From the NCBI GenBank assembly GCA_900543205.1, contig UQQM01000002.1, positions 43,028 to 107,027 of the forward strand: 64,000 nucleotides of DNA. The letters are read 5' to 3'. Under the pieces are notes generated by a model. That model had not been told where the DNA came from. It saw only the letters and a list, made by a program, of their open reading frames with translations, and did no database searches. Shown here in pieces: positions 25,997 through 35,355 of this stretch. This DNA is from an uncultured Bacteroides sp. Its GTDB lineage: Bacteria > Bacteroidota > Bacteroidia > Bacteroidales > UBA932. The stretch's first letter is position 1; every line of letters starts with the position of its first letter. Position numbers and translations under genes: made by a program.

Positions 25997-27091
25997 ATGG
26001 CAGACAACAATACTTTACTGGACAAGGTGCTGTCGCTGCAGGACAAGTTCCAGCAGCTTCAGAACGAGCTGTCGAGCCCCGAGGTGATGTCGGACATGAA
26101 GCGTTACGTGCAGCTCAACAAGGACTACAAGGAGCTGGAGCCCATCATCAAGGCCGGCAAGGAATATGAGAAGATGGTCAACGACCTCGCTTCGGCCAAG
26201 GACATACTCGTGAACGAGAAGGACGATGAGCTGCGCGAGATGGCCAGGGCCGAAATCGCGGACATAGAGGCCAGGATTCCGGACAAGGAGCAGGAAATCA
26301 AGCTGCTGCTCATTCCCGCCGACCCCGACGACGGCAAGAACGCGATTGTCGAGATACGCGGTGGCACCGGCGGCGACGAGGCGGCGATTTTCGCCGGAGA
26401 TCTTTTCCGCATGTACCAGCATTTCGCCGAATCGCGCGGATGGAAGGTCGAAGTAACCGACCAGACGCCCGGCACCTCGGGAGGCTTCAAGCAGGTAGTG
26501 TTCAAGCTGTCCGGCGGCGACGGAGTCTACGGAGTGATGAAATACGAGTCAGGAGTGCACCGCGTGCAGAGAGTCCCCCAGACCGAGACCCAGGGCCGCA
26601 TCCAGACTTCGGCGGCATCGGTGGCAGTGTTCCCCGAGGCCGGAGAGTTCGACGTGGACCTCAGCTGGGACGACATACGGCTCGACCTCTTCTGCTCTTC
26701 CGGCCCCGGAGGACAGGGCGTGAACACGACCTATTCTGCAGTCAGGCTCACGCACATTCCCACGGGCCTCGTGGTGCAGTGCCAGGACGAGCGTTCCCAG
26801 ATCAAGAACAAGGAGCGCGCCTTCGAGGAGCTGCGCACCAGGCTCTACAATCTCGAGCATCAGAAGTATCTCGACGGTATCGCCGCCAAACGCAAGACCA
26901 TGGTCTCGACCGGCGACCGCTCCGCGAAGATACGCACCTATAACTATCCCCAGGGCCGCGTGACGGACCATCGCATCAACTGGTCGATGTACAACCTGCC
27001 TTCGTTCATGGACGGGAATATCCAGGAATGCATAGACCAGCTGCAGATAGCCGAGAACGCCGAACGCCTCAAGGAAGCCGGCGAGAATTAA
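25997..27091 (+). CDS. prfA: Peptide chain release factor 1
   Basis: The 364-residue protein is a complete class I release factor. The catalytic GGQ is in SSGPGGQGVNTTYSAVR (about 233-249), and the stop-codon-reading tripeptide is PQT in RVPQTETQGRI (about 191-193), which fits the PxT of RF1 rather than the SPF of RF2. It recognises UAA and UAG in the ribosomal A site and triggers peptide release. The final third (KTMVSTGDRSAKIRTYN, YPQGRVTDHRI) is also RF1-like. It is the second gene of a unit with the GNAT-like protein and ends at a convergent intergenic hairpin. Confidence 0.96.
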   Translation: MADNNTLLDKVLSLQDKFQQLQNELSSPEVMSDMKRYVQLNKDYKELEPIIKAGKEYEKMVNDLASAKDILVNEKDDELREMARAEIADIEARIPDKEQEIKLLLIPADPDDGKNAIVEIRGGTGGDEAAIFAGDLFRMYQHFAESRGWKVEVTDQTPGTSGGFKQVVFKLSGGDGVYGVMKYESGVHRVQRVPQTETQGRIQTSAASVAVFPEAGEFDVDLSWDDIRLDLFCSSGPGGQGVNTTYSAVRLTHIPTGLVVQCQDERSQIKNKERAFEELRTRLYNLEHQKYLDGIAAKRKTMVSTGDRSAKIRTYNYPQGRVTDHRINWSMYNLPSFMDGNIQECIDQLQIAENAERLKEAGEN

Positions 27092-27151
27092 CCGGGATTG
27101 CCTGCGGTTGCAGTCAGCTGCGGTCGCATCAGCGGCCCGGTGGAGCGTCAG

Positions 27152-27173
27152 CGGGATTTGCTTTGCAAATCGA
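27152..27173. repeat. REP-like intergenic repeat, copy 3
   Basis: GATTTGC (27155-27161) and GCAAATC (27165-27171) form a perfect palindrome around TTT; GCTGCGGTCGCA upstream resembles the context of the copies at 4.8 and 48.0 kb. Confidence 0.45.
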
Positions 27174-27215
27174 AGCATCGAAGCCGGCGGCCGGAGCGAG
27201 TCTTCTTGATTTGAC

Positions 27216-27282
27216 GCCAACCGGCCATATCACCCACGAACAGGCTTTTCCCGCCTGTGAGGGGTGTTTATGGCCGGCTGGC
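27216..27282. terminator. Bidirectional terminator between prfA and fabF
   Basis: Arms 27216-27229 and 27269-27282 pair with one mismatch, and further inside CACCC pairs with GGGTG and ACAGGC with GCCTGT. On the plus strand GTTTGTTTT follows. The genes on both sides converge here. Confidence 0.65.
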
Positions 27283-27315
27283 GTTTGTTTTCAGAGGAGT
27301 AAAGTTCAGATTTTT

Positions 27316-28560
27316 TCAGACTTTCCTGAACGCCACGCAGGCGTTGTGCCCTCCGAAGCCGAATGAATCGCTGAGGCCGAGGCTGACATCGGCCTTCACG
27401 GCTTTGTTGGGCGTGTAGTCAAGGTCGCACTCGGGATCCGGCTCGTCCAGGTTGATGGTGGGAGGAATCACTCCTTCCTGGAGCGCGAGCACAGTGGCTA
27501 CGGCCTCAATGGCTCCCGTGGCCCCGAACATGTGTCCGTGCATCGACTTCGTGCTGCTGATATGGCACTTGTACGCGAAATCCCCGAACGCCAGCTTGTA
27601 CGCCTTGGTTTCGGTCACGTCGTTGAGCAGGGTTCCGGTTCCGTGCGCATTGATGTAGACATTGTCGTGCGAAGGGTCGAATCCGGCCTGTTCCAGAGCT
27701 ATCCTTATGCATTCCGCCTGGGTGGAGCCGTCCGGACGCGGTGCGGTGGCGTGGTACGCGTCGCAGGTGCTTCCGTAGCCGACGACTTCGGCGTAGATGT
27801 GCGCTCCCCTGGCGAGGGCGTGTTCATAGTCTTCCAGAATCATGACGGCCGAACCGTCCGCCATCACGAATCCGCCGCGGTTGCGGTTGAATGGCAGGGA
27901 GGCGTATTTGGGGTCCTCCGCCCTGGTCAGCGCCTTGGCGTTGGCGAAACCCGCGATTCCTATCGGAATCGTGCAGTGGTCGCTTCCTCCGGCGATGATT
28001 GCGTCGGCGAAACCGTACCTGATGGCCCTGTAGGCTTCACCTATCGAGTGGGTGGAGGTGGCGCACGCGGTCACGATGTCGATGCACGAGCCCTGGGCGT
28101 TGAACTTGATGGCAATCTGCCCTCCGGCCATGTCGCTGATCATCGTGGGCACGAAGTTGGGCGAAATCCACTTGCCCGAAGGATCCTCGGTGAACTTCTC
28201 GACCTCGCGCTGTATGGTCTGGAAACCGCCTATGCCCGAACCTACGTAGGTGGCCAGGCGGGCAGGTTCGATGTTCTCGCCGGACACGAGCCCCGAATCC
28301 TTCATGGCCTGCCAGGCCGAGGCCATGGCGTAGACGGTGAAGGGGTCCTGCTTGCGGATGAACGGCTTGTCCATGCCGTACTCCTCCGGATTGAAGTTGC
28401 GCACCATGCCGCCTATCTTGACGGCGAGGTTCTCGGTGGGGTATTCGGTGATATGGTCGATTCCGCAGACTCCGTTGATAAGATTGTTCCAGAATGTGGT
28501 TACGTCATTGCCTATGCAGGAGAGAACTCCAAGGCCTGTTACTGCGACTCTTCTTTCCAT
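27316..28560 (-). CDS. fabF: 3-oxoacyl-[acyl-carrier-protein] synthase II
   Basis: The 414-residue protein is a complete KAS II. The nucleophile Cys is in VTACATSTHSIGEA (about 165), and the two catalytic His are in INAHGTGTLLND (about 305) and KSMHGHMFGATGA (about 340). The start VAVTGLGVLSCIGND and the end SFGFGGHNACVAFRK are typical. FabF condenses malonyl-ACP with acyl-ACP in fatty-acid elongation in the cytoplasm. The acyl-carrier-protein gene that often lies beside it is absent here. It is transcribed from its own promoter (28581-28588), divergent from the LytTR regulator gene. Confidence 0.95.
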   Translation of the reverse strand: MERRVAVTGLGVLSCIGNDVTTFWNNLINGVCGIDHITEYPTENLAVKIGGMVRNFNPEEYGMDKPFIRKQDPFTVYAMASAWQAMKDSGLVSGENIEPARLATYVGSGIGGFQTIQREVEKFTEDPSGKWISPNFVPTMISDMAGGQIAIKFNAQGSCIDIVTACATSTHSIGEAYRAIRYGFADAIIAGGSDHCTIPIGIAGFANAKALTRAEDPKYASLPFNRNRGGFVMADGSAVMILEDYEHALARGAHIYAEVVGYGSTCDAYHATAPRPDGSTQAECIRIALEQAGFDPSHDNVYINAHGTGTLLNDVTETKAYKLAFGDFAYKCHISSTKSMHGHMFGATGAIEAVATVLALQEGVIPPTINLDEPDPECDLDYTPNKAVKADVSLGLSDSFGFGGHNACVAFRKV

Positions 28561-28580
28561 AAGTACTGATATTGAAAAGG

Positions 28581-28588
28581 CAAAGGTA
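28581..28588 (-). promoter_or_regulatory. -7 promoter element for fabF
   Basis: Minus-strand TACCTTTG, 20 nt upstream of the fabF start codon. Confidence 0.55.
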
Positions 28589-28600
28589 TTAAAAAATTAA

Positions 28601-28608
28601 TATATTTG
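28601..28608 (+). promoter_or_regulatory. -7 promoter element for the LytTR operon
   Basis: TATATTTG, 18 nt before the ATG at 28627; divergent from the fabF promoter 12 bp away. Confidence 0.55.
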
Positions 28609-28626
28609 TGCGCAAGAGCGATACGG

Positions 28627-29514
28627 ATGATATCTTTGTTCGACAAGGTGCCGCGCTATCTGCTCGGCAGGAGAGAGCTGACATGGACCCTGGTTTTCAC
28701 GGCCTTGTTCGCTTTCGTGTTCATGATGCTCAACATCCCGTTCTCCCGGAATCCGTGGCTCGCCGTCATAAGCGGAAGCTCTACGGTACTGCTGGTATGT
28801 TTCTTCCTCGCCTGCGTGATAATCGTCACGGTCAGCCGCATGCTGCTGTTCCGCATGGGATATCGGAGAGGGGTGAGCGTGCTCGGGTATGTGCTCTGGA
28901 GCCTCGGGGAGATGATCCTCGTCAGCCTGCTCTACACCTTCTTCACGGCGCAGGGGCGCAAGATAGGGCTTATAGACATCGGCGGGAGGACGATGCTGAA
29001 AGTGTTCTTCGAGAGCATGGTCTTCTCCTTCTGGTGCATGGGCGTCCCCTATCTGATTTCCTGCCTCTACCTGAGCCTTGTCGACAAGGGCAACACCATG
29101 CGCCTGACCGACTACGGCAATGTGGTGAGCGACGCCCCTGCCAAGCCCTACGAGGACAAGAAGATAACCCTTTTCGATAACAGCGGAGCCCTGAAGTTCT
29201 CGATAAGCTCGGGGAACCTGTATTTCATAGAATCCGATGACAATTACATAAAAGTCTGGTATTCCGACAGTTCCGGACAGATACGCCAGTATATGCTGCG
29301 CTGCCGTCTGAAGACTGTGGAGGACAGCTTCGCCGGAAGCGACCTGGTCCGCTGCCACCGCAAATACATCGTGAACATCACCAAGGTCAGGATACTCAAG
29401 GCGGAGAAGGAGGGCTACAGGATAAGTTTCGGCATCGACAGCATAGGGACTATCCCGATATCAAGGACATACGAACAGAACGTGCTTGCGCGTTTCAACT
29501 CAAAAACTTCATAG
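28627..29514 (+). CDS. Membrane-bound LytTR-family transcription regulator
   Basis: The protein has 295 residues from the ATG at 28627; an in-frame upstream start at 28606 would overlap the promoter. The N-terminal half has four hydrophobic segments (for example LTWTLVFTALFAFVFMML and VLLVCFFLACVIIVTVS). The C-terminal 100 residues are a LytTR DNA-binding domain: LYFIESDDNYIKVWY, LKTVEDSF, LVRCHRKYIVNITKV and ending RTYEQNVLARF. No receiver or kinase domain is present, so it probably senses a membrane or envelope signal directly. The downstream DUF4293 gene (2 nt) and nucleoside phosphorylase are likely co-transcribed. Its targets are unknown. Confidence 0.87.
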   Translation: MISLFDKVPRYLLGRRELTWTLVFTALFAFVFMMLNIPFSRNPWLAVISGSSTVLLVCFFLACVIIVTVSRMLLFRMGYRRGVSVLGYVLWSLGEMILVSLLYTFFTAQGRKIGLIDIGGRTMLKVFFESMVFSFWCMGVPYLISCLYLSLVDKGNTMRLTDYGNVVSDAPAKPYEDKKITLFDNSGALKFSISSGNLYFIESDDNYIKVWYSDSSGQIRQYMLRCRLKTVEDSFAGSDLVRCHRKYIVNITKVRILKAEKEGYRISFGIDSIGTIPISRTYEQNVLARFNSKTS

Positions 29515-29516
29515 AC

Positions 29517-29951
29517 ATGTGGCAAAGGATTCAGACACTCTATCTTTTCATCTCCACGGTGCTCATAGCGCTGCTCTTCTTCTGTGACAAGGCGGAAGGA
29601 GTTTCATTCACGGAATATTTTCCGTATCTTGTATTCATAATCGTCATAACCCTGCTCAACGTCCTGGCATTGACAACCTACAGGTTCAGGGTGTTCCAGA
29701 TGAGGACGGCGGTACTTTCCGCGCTGGTGACCATCGCGTTCCAGATATGGCTCGCGGTCGATTTCTTCACCTTCGGAAAGACCGATGACTTCCATATCAC
29801 GGCGGTGTTCCCCATAGCCGCTGTGATACTTGACTTCCTCGCGGCGAGAGGAATCTTCGCCGACGAACTCATGGTCAGGAGCGCCTCGAGGCTGAGGCCG
29901 GCCAAGCGCAAGGGCGGGACAGGCGGAAACACTAAAACTACAAAGTCATGA
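29517..29951 (+). CDS. DUF4293 family membrane protein
   Basis: The 144-residue protein begins MWQRIQTLYLFISTVLIALL, the hallmark of DUF4293 in Bacteroidota. Four hydrophobic helices are seen (about 7-24, 36-53, 64-82, 95-113), and the tail is basic (RLRPAKRKGGTGG). The function of the family is not known. It lies 2 nt after the LytTR regulator and overlaps the next gene by 4 bp, so it sits in the middle of a tight operon. Confidence 0.85.
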   Translation: MWQRIQTLYLFISTVLIALLFFCDKAEGVSFTEYFPYLVFIIVITLLNVLALTTYRFRVFQMRTAVLSALVTIAFQIWLAVDFFTFGKTDDFHITAVFPIAAVILDFLAARGIFADELMVRSASRLRPAKRKGGTGGNTKTTKS

Positions 29952-30817
29952 GAATCGCAGAATCAGAACTCATCATCAACGGAGACGGCTCCGTGTTTCA
30001 TATCCACATCAGGCCCGAGCAGCTTGCCGACAACGTGATACTGGTCGGCGACCCCGGCAGGGTGGAGATGTTCAGGCCCCTGCTCGACAGCATCGAGGCC
30101 GAGGGCGCGTCCAGGGAATTCGTGTGGATTACCGGACGCAGCGGCGGCAAGAGGTTTACCGTGCTCTCCACCGGAATAGGCACCGACAACATCGACATCG
30201 TGATGACCGAGCTGGACGCACTGGCCAACGTGGATTTCAGCACCCGGGAGGTCAGACCCGAGCACCGTACTCTCAATATCCTGAGGATAGGGACATGCGG
30301 CGCGATACAGCCGGAAATTCCCCTCGGTTCGTTCATCTTCTCCCATATCTCCATCGGATGCGACGGACTGCTCAACTGGTATGAGGGCAGGGACAGTATC
30401 GCCCTGCTGGATTTCGAGGAGGCCTTCAAGAAGCATGTGCACTGGGACAGGCACCTTCCCGACCCTTATTTCGTCAGGGCGAGCGACAAGCTTATACGGA
30501 AGTTCGAGGATTGCACCGTCAAGGGCATGACCATCTCAGCCTCGGGTTTCTACGGGCCCCAGGGCAGGGTGGTGAGACAGGGGCTCGCCATGCCGGACAT
30601 GCTTGCGGACTTCGAGAGTTTCGAGTACGGCGGCTACAAGATCACCAACTTCGAGATGGAGGGTTCGGCCCTCGCGGGAATGGCCGCGAAGCTGGGACAC
30701 AACGCGGGGACCGTGTGCTGCGCAATCGCGCACCGCTACCTCAAGGATGCGAACACCGACTACAAGCCGAAGGTCAACGAACTGGTGAAGCTGGCGCTGG
30801 AAAGGCTGGCAGACTGA
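29948..30817 (+). CDS. Nucleoside phosphorylase (uridine phosphorylase-like)
   Basis: The 289-residue protein belongs to the PNP/UDP phosphorylase family 1. It has the phosphate-binding start NVILVGDPGRVEMF (about 27-40), STGIGTDNIDIVMTELDAL in the core, a second conserved GTCGAIQPEI and the ribose-binding FEMEGSALAGMA (about 236-247). It splits a nucleoside with phosphate to a free base and ribose-1-phosphate for salvage. The exact base preference (uridine or purine) is not certain, but the lack of the usual purine Asn/Asp signature favours uridine. It overlaps the DUF4293 gene (ATGA). Confidence 0.85.
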   Translation: MRIAESELIINGDGSVFHIHIRPEQLADNVILVGDPGRVEMFRPLLDSIEAEGASREFVWITGRSGGKRFTVLSTGIGTDNIDIVMTELDALANVDFSTREVRPEHRTLNILRIGTCGAIQPEIPLGSFIFSHISIGCDGLLNWYEGRDSIALLDFEEAFKKHVHWDRHLPDPYFVRASDKLIRKFEDCTVKGMTISASGFYGPQGRVVRQGLAMPDMLADFESFEYGGYKITNFEMEGSALAGMAAKLGHNAGTVCCAIAHRYLKDANTDYKPKVNELVKLALERLAD

Positions 30818-30825
30818 CGGCCTTT

Positions 30826-31371
30826 TCAGCTTGCCAGGCCTGAAGAGGAAATAAGGTTGGTGAGCTGTTCGCCGATGGCCCCGACTATCTCCTCGGTAAT
30901 CACCACAGGCGCATGCTCCGTGAAATCATGGAGCATGCCTTGTTTTTCCATGTGCTCCTGAAGCCCGTCGTACGCGATTCCGTGCTGTCTGAGGTAGGTG
31001 GAGCTCACTGTTGTCCTTGACAGGATTATCGCCAGGAGCAGGTGCGCGCTGCGTATGGTCGAACTGCCGAACCTGAGTGCCTGGTATGCGGACATCTTTA
31101 TGGTCTCCGCCGCAGCTTTCGTAGGGTGTACCGAATCCGCTTCGCCGAGTGCCGCCGGCTCGTCCCGGAAGACGAGCTCGTCTATCCTGAGCTTCATGTC
31201 GTCCAGGTCAATGCCTGAGTCGAGCAGCGCCTTGCAGGCGTTGTTGTGCCTGTCGCGCAGCAGGCCCAGCATCAGATGGTCCACGCCGGCTGTCTTCCAG
31301 CCGGTCCGCAGGGCCTCCTCCGCGGCAAATCCGAGGATGTCGTGCATCTTGCTTGAGAAGAGGATTTTCAT
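30826..31371 (-). CDS. Stand-alone Clp N-terminal domain protein
   Basis: The 181-residue protein consists only of a double Clp_N repeat. Repeat 1 is about 1-75 (SSKMHDILGFAAEEALRTG, VDHLMLGLLRD) and repeat 2 about 84-150 (AYQALRFGSSTIRSAHLLLA, YDGLQEHM). Normal ClpC proteins have about 830 residues with two AAA+ domains after this region; here the frame simply ends after a short tail. Clp_N domains bind substrates and adaptors of the Clp protease. It could act as a decoy, adaptor or regulator of a full ClpC elsewhere, or be the remnant of one. It is divergent from gyrA with its own promoter. Confidence 0.82.
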   Translation of the reverse strand: MKILFSSKMHDILGFAAEEALRTGWKTAGVDHLMLGLLRDRHNNACKALLDSGIDLDDMKLRIDELVFRDEPAALGEADSVHPTKAAAETIKMSAYQALRFGSSTIRSAHLLLAIILSRTTVSSTYLRQHGIAYDGLQEHMEKQGMLHDFTEHAPVVITEEIVGAIGEQLTNLISSSGLAS

Positions 31372-31386
31372 GGCTCAAAATCAAAG

Positions 31387-31394
31387 CAAAAGTA
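31387..31394 (-). promoter_or_regulatory. -7 promoter element for the Clp_N protein
   Basis: Minus-strand TACTTTTG, 15 nt upstream of the start codon. Confidence 0.5.
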
Positions 31395-31417
31395 GCAAAT
31401 AATTCGGATTTTTATCC

Positions 31418-31425
31418 TAAATTTG
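31418..31425 (+). promoter_or_regulatory. -7 promoter element for gyrA
   Basis: TAAATTTG, 32 nt before the gyrA ATG; divergent from the Clp_N promoter. Confidence 0.55.
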
Positions 31426-31457
31426 CATGATTGGATAATTGTGGAATATAGATTTTT

Positions 31458-34001
31458 ATGGATAGTGAGGTAAAGAATCCTGAAGAGATTCAGGAAGAAG
31501 CGGTGGGAATAATCGAGCCTGTCGAAATCGACCAGGAGATGCGCACGGCCTACATCGACTATTCGATGTCGGTCATCGTTTCGCGTGCCCTGCCCGATGC
31601 CCGCGACGGTCTGAAACCCGTGCAGCGCAGGGTGCTTTTCGGAATGGACGGGCTCAATCTAGGCTATGGCGGACAGACGAAGAAGTCCGCCCGTATCGTG
31701 GGTGAGGTGCTTGGTAAGTTCCATCCCCACGGAGACTCCAGCGTGTACGACGCGATGGCACGTCTCGCCCAGAACTGGAACCAGAGATATCCTCTGATAT
31801 ACGGACAGGGTAATTTCGGCTCTATGGACGGCGATCCCGTTGCGGCCATGCGATATACCGAGGCCAAGCTGGAGAAGCTTTCCGCCGAGGTCCTGGCCGA
31901 CATTGACAAGGACACCGTCGACATGACGCTCAATTTCGACGACACCCTCGAGGAGCCCACGGTGCTGCCCACGAAGGCGCCGCTGCTGCTGCTCAACGGT
32001 TCGTCGGGCATCGCCGTCGGAATGGCCACCAACATGGCCCCGCACAATCTCGGCGAGTGCTGTGACGCGATTTGCGCTTTCATCGACAACCCGGACATCG
32101 ACACCGCCGGGCTTATGGAGCACATCAAGGGTCCGGATTTCCCCACCGGCGGCATTATAATAGGCCGCCAGGGCATCATGGACGCCTACGGCACCGGCAG
32201 GGGCAGGATAGTCCTGCGCGCCAAGACCGAAATAGAGGAGCTTCCCGGCGGACGTGAGGCCATAGTCGTGACCGAGATTCCCTATATGGTCAACAAGGCC
32301 GAGCTCCAGTCCCGTATAGGGGAGATGGCGCGCGACAAGAAGATTGAGGGCATATCCGAGATACGCGACCTCTCCAACCGTAACGGAATACGCATAGAGT
32401 TCCTGCTCAAGAAGGATGCGAACGCGAACGTGGTGCTGAACATGCTCTTCAAGTACACCGCTCTCCAGAGCAGCTTCTCGATCAACAACGTGGCTCTCGT
32501 GAACGGCCGTCCCAGAACCTTGACCCTCAAGGAGATGATAGCCGTGTTCGTGGATTTCCGCCACGAGGTCGTGGTGCGCCGCACCCGCTTCGAGCTGAAG
32601 AAGGCCCAGGAAAGGGCCCATATCCTTGAGGCCCTGCTCAAGGCCATAGACATAATTGACGAGATTATAGCGACCATCAGGGCCAGCCGCACTCCGGACA
32701 TCGCGAAGAGCTCCCTCATGGAGAAGTTCGGCTTCGACTCCGTGCAGGCCGCAGCGATAGTTGCGATGCGTCTCGGCCAGCTGACCGGACTTGAGAAGGA
32801 GAAGCTCCAGAACGAATATGACGAGCTGGAGAAGTTCATAGCCCGCTGCGAGCAGATACTCGCCAGCGATGAGGAGCAGCTTGCAATCGTCAAGCAGGAG
32901 TGCCGTGAGCTCAAGGCGAAGTTCGGCGACCCGCGCCGCACCGAAATCACCCTTTCGGAGGAGGAATTCAATCCCGAAGACTTCTACGCCGATGAGGATG
33001 TGGTGATAACGATTTCCCACCTGGGGTACATCAAGCGCACCCCTCTCGCGGAATTCCATTCCCAGTCCAGGGGCGGTGTCGGCAGGAAGGCAAGCGCGAC
33101 CCGCGACGAGGACTTCATAGAGCACATCTACGTTGCGAACATGCACTCCACGATGCTGTTCTTCACCGACAGGGGAATGTGCTACAGGCTCAAGGTCTAC
33201 GAGCTGCCCGAAGGTTCGCGCACCTCGAAGGGCAGAGCCGTGCAGAACCTGCTGAGCATAGACACCGGTGACAGCATAAAGACATATCTGAACGTGCGTT
33301 CCATCGAGGATCCCGAGTATACCGAAAACCACTACGTGACGCTCGTGACCCGGAAGGGAACCGTCAAGAAGACCACACTTACCGAGTATGCCAACAGGCG
33401 CAGCCGCAACAAGGGCATCATCGCGGTCAACGTGCGTGAGGGCGACGAGCTGCTGGACGCTCTGCTGACCGACGGCGGATGCGAGATCATGATTGCCGCG
33501 AAGAACGGACGCTGCTGCCGCTTCAACGAGAACGACATCAGGGCTATGGGCCGCAACTCTTCGGGCGTCAGAGGCATATCCATAGAGGATGACGACGAGG
33601 TCATAGGAGCTATATGCCTGAATCCTTCGGCCGAGGATGCATCGGAAAGCACGGTGCTGGTGGTCAGCGAGAACGGCTACGGCAAGCGTTCGGATCCCGG
33701 TGACTACCGCATCACCTCAAGGGGTGCCAAGGGCGTCAAGACCATCGACATCACCGCGAAGACAGGCAAGCTCCTGGCAATCAAGAACGTGACCGGTGAG
33801 AACGACCTGATGATCATCACGAAATCGGGGCTTACGATCAGGATGCACGTCTCCGAAATCAGGGTTTCCGGCCGTGCCACGCAGGGAGTCCGCCTGATCA
33901 ATATCCGCGAAGGAGACTCGATAGCCGCCGTGTCATCCGTGGCGAGGGAGAATGACGCCGAGGCTGAAGCGGTGGCTGATGAGCCGGCGCAGGAGCAGTA
34001 A
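31458..34001 (+). CDS. gyrA: DNA gyrase subunit A
   Basis: The 847-residue protein has the breakage-reunion domain and the six-bladed C-terminal DNA-wrapping domain. The active-site Tyr is in [10 protein letters not shown]. The quinolone-determining stretch [20 protein letters not shown] keeps Ser and Asp at the E. coli 83 and 87 positions, so no classical resistance change is present. The GyrA box is degenerate, QSRGGVG instead of QRRGGKG, in front of blade 1; together with the gyrA-typical synteny I still call gyrase A rather than ParC. It introduces negative supercoils with GyrB. An acidic tail ([17 protein letters not shown]) ends the protein. Confidence 0.95.
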   Translation: MDSEVKNPEEIQEEAVGIIEPVEIDQEMRTAYIDYSMSVIVSRALPDARDGLKPVQRRVLFGMDGLNLGYGGQTKKSARIVGEVLGKFHPHGDSSVYDAMARLAQNWNQRYPLIYGQGNFGSMDGDPVAAMRYTEAKLEKLSAEVLADIDKDTVDMTLNFDDTLEEPTVLPTKAPLLLLNGSSGIAVGMATNMAPHNLGECCDAICAFIDNPDIDTAGLMEHIKGPDFPTGGIIIGRQGIMDAYGTGRGRIVLRAKTEIEELPGGREAIVVTEIPYMVNKAELQSRIGEMARDKKIEGISEIRDLSNRNGIRIEFLLKKDANANVVLNMLFKYTALQSSFSINNVALVNGRPRTLTLKEMIAVFVDFRHEVVVRRTRFELKKAQERAHILEALLKAIDIIDEIIATIRASRTPDIAKSSLMEKFGFDSVQAAAIVAMRLGQLTGLEKEKLQNEYDELEKFIARCEQILASDEEQLAIVKQECRELKAKFGDPRRTEITLSEEEFNPEDFYADEDVVITISHLGYIKRTPLAEFHSQSRGGVGRKASATRDEDFIEHIYVANMHSTMLFFTDRGMCYRLKVYELPEGSRTSKGRAVQNLLSIDTGDSIKTYLNVRSIEDPEYTENHYVTLVTRKGTVKKTTLTEYANRRSRNKGIIAVNVREGDELLDALLTDGGCEIMIAAKNGRCCRFNENDIRAMGRNSSGVRGISIEDDDEVIGAICLNPSAEDASESTVLVVSENGYGKRSDPGDYRITSRGAKGVKTIDITAKTGKLLAIKNVTGENDLMIITKSGLTIRMHVSEIRVSGRATQGVRLINIREGDSIAAVSSVARENDAEAEAVADEPAQEQ

Positions 34002-34035
34002 GGACATAAAGTAATACTTAGTGAATATCTTGATT

Positions 34036-35355
34036 ATGAAAAAGTTGTTTTTTGTTTTGGCCGTCGTTGCCTCGCTGCAGGCATTCGATGCTCAGGCTCA
34101 GGTGAAGACTCCTGCAGCCGCCAAGTCGGCCGTGGAGAAGGCTGAGGCCACGACCGAGAATCCCAAGCAGAGCGCAAAGCCTGCAACCTGGGTCAAGTAT
34201 GGCGATGCCCTTCTTGACGCCTACGATGCTCCTATCGGCAATGTCTGGATAGGCATGTCCCGTCAGGAGCTGGATATGCTCGGCGGTGGCGAGAGGCCTT
34301 CATCCGAGGAGGTCGTGGACCTTTCAGGCCGTCAGATGACCAAGCTCGTCTATGCGACGAAGAACCTCTATCTCAACGAGAACGGACAGCTTGAGGTAAT
34401 CGAGGTGACCGTGCCCGTGGTGGAGAACGTGCTCGACAAGGCTCTCGAGGCCTTCACGAAGGCTGCTGAAGTCGATGCCAAGGGACAGAAGACCAAGGAC
34501 ATCACCGCAGGTCTGAGCTCAGTCGCCAAGAAGTATTCCGACGAGGCCTATAACGCCTTCACCCTCGGCAACGCCACCCTGTCGTCCGAGCTGTTCGAGA
34601 AGGCCGCCGAAGCCGCAGGAACCGCTCCCCTTTCACAGCTTGACACCAATTCCGTATATAACGCAGCGTTCACCGCACTTTCTGCCGGAAACTATGAGCG
34701 CGCCAAGGTATTCTATGAGGCCTGCCTCGCAAGCAATTACTACGGCGAGGGCGGAGAAGTCTTCTCAAGGCTTGCCGAAATCGCCGAGAAGAACGGGGAC
34801 AAGGCTGCGGGCAAGGATTATCTCGAGCAGGGATTCGCAATGTTCCCCCAGAGCCAGAGCATACTCGTGGGCCTCATCAACTACTATGTGACGAACAACG
34901 AGGATACCGAGCGTCTCTTCGCCCTTCTTGACGAAGCCAAGAAGAACGAGCCCAACAACGCTTCCCTCTACTATGTGGAAGGAAACATCCGTGTGCAGCT
35001 CGGTGACGGCGACGCAGCACTCGCTGCATACAGGAAGTGCGCCGAAATCGATCCCAACTACGCTTACGGCTATATCGGAGAAGGCATCTACTACTATGAG
35101 CTTGCAGTCGAGCTTCAGAACGAGGCTTCCGAAGAGCTTGACGATGCGAAGTACACCGCTCTGATGGGTGAGTTCGAGACCGCCCTCAAGTCCTGCATCA
35201 AGCCTTTCGAGACCGCGTTCGAAATGAGCACCGATCCCGAAATCAAGGCGTCCATCGCGGAATATCTCAAGAACGCAAGCTTCCGCTTCCGTTCAGAGGG
35301 CCCTGAATATCAGGAGATGTACGACAAGTACGCCAACTACAATCCCGCCAACTAG
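34036..35355 (+). CDS. Secreted tetratricopeptide repeat protein
   Basis: The protein has 439 residues from the ATG at 34036. A signal peptide (KKLFFVLAVVASLQAFDAQA) is followed by a conserved N-terminal region and TPR helices from about 150 to 400, for example YNAFTLGNATLSSELFEKAA, AAYRKCAEIDPNYAYGYIGE. A gene of this type directly follows gyrA in other Bacteroidales as far as I recall. It probably scaffolds a periplasmic complex; no catalytic domain is seen. Its stop codon shares the CTAG with the stop of the convergent CapA-like gene. Confidence 0.85.
   Translation: MKKLFFVLAVVASLQAFDAQAQVKTPAAAKSAVEKAEATTENPKQSAKPATWVKYGDALLDAYDAPIGNVWIGMSRQELDMLGGGERPSSEEVVDLSGRQMTKLVYATKNLYLNENGQLEVIEVTVPVVENVLDKALEAFTKAAEVDAKGQKTKDITAGLSSVAKKYSDEAYNAFTLGNATLSSELFEKAAEAAGTAPLSQLDTNSVYNAAFTALSAGNYERAKVFYEACLASNYYGEGGEVFSRLAEIAEKNGDKAAGKDYLEQGFAMFPQSQSILVGLINYYVTNNEDTERLFALLDEAKKNEPNNASLYYVEGNIRVQLGDGDAALAAYRKCAEIDPNYAYGYIGEGIYYYELAVELQNEASEELDDAKYTALMGEFETALKSCIKPFETAFEMSTDPEIKASIAEYLKNASFRFRSEGPEYQEMYDKYANYNPAN

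Noticed and set aside
31458..34001. Quinolone-resistance changes in GyrA
   Set aside because: Ser and Asp are present at the E. coli 83 and 87 positions.
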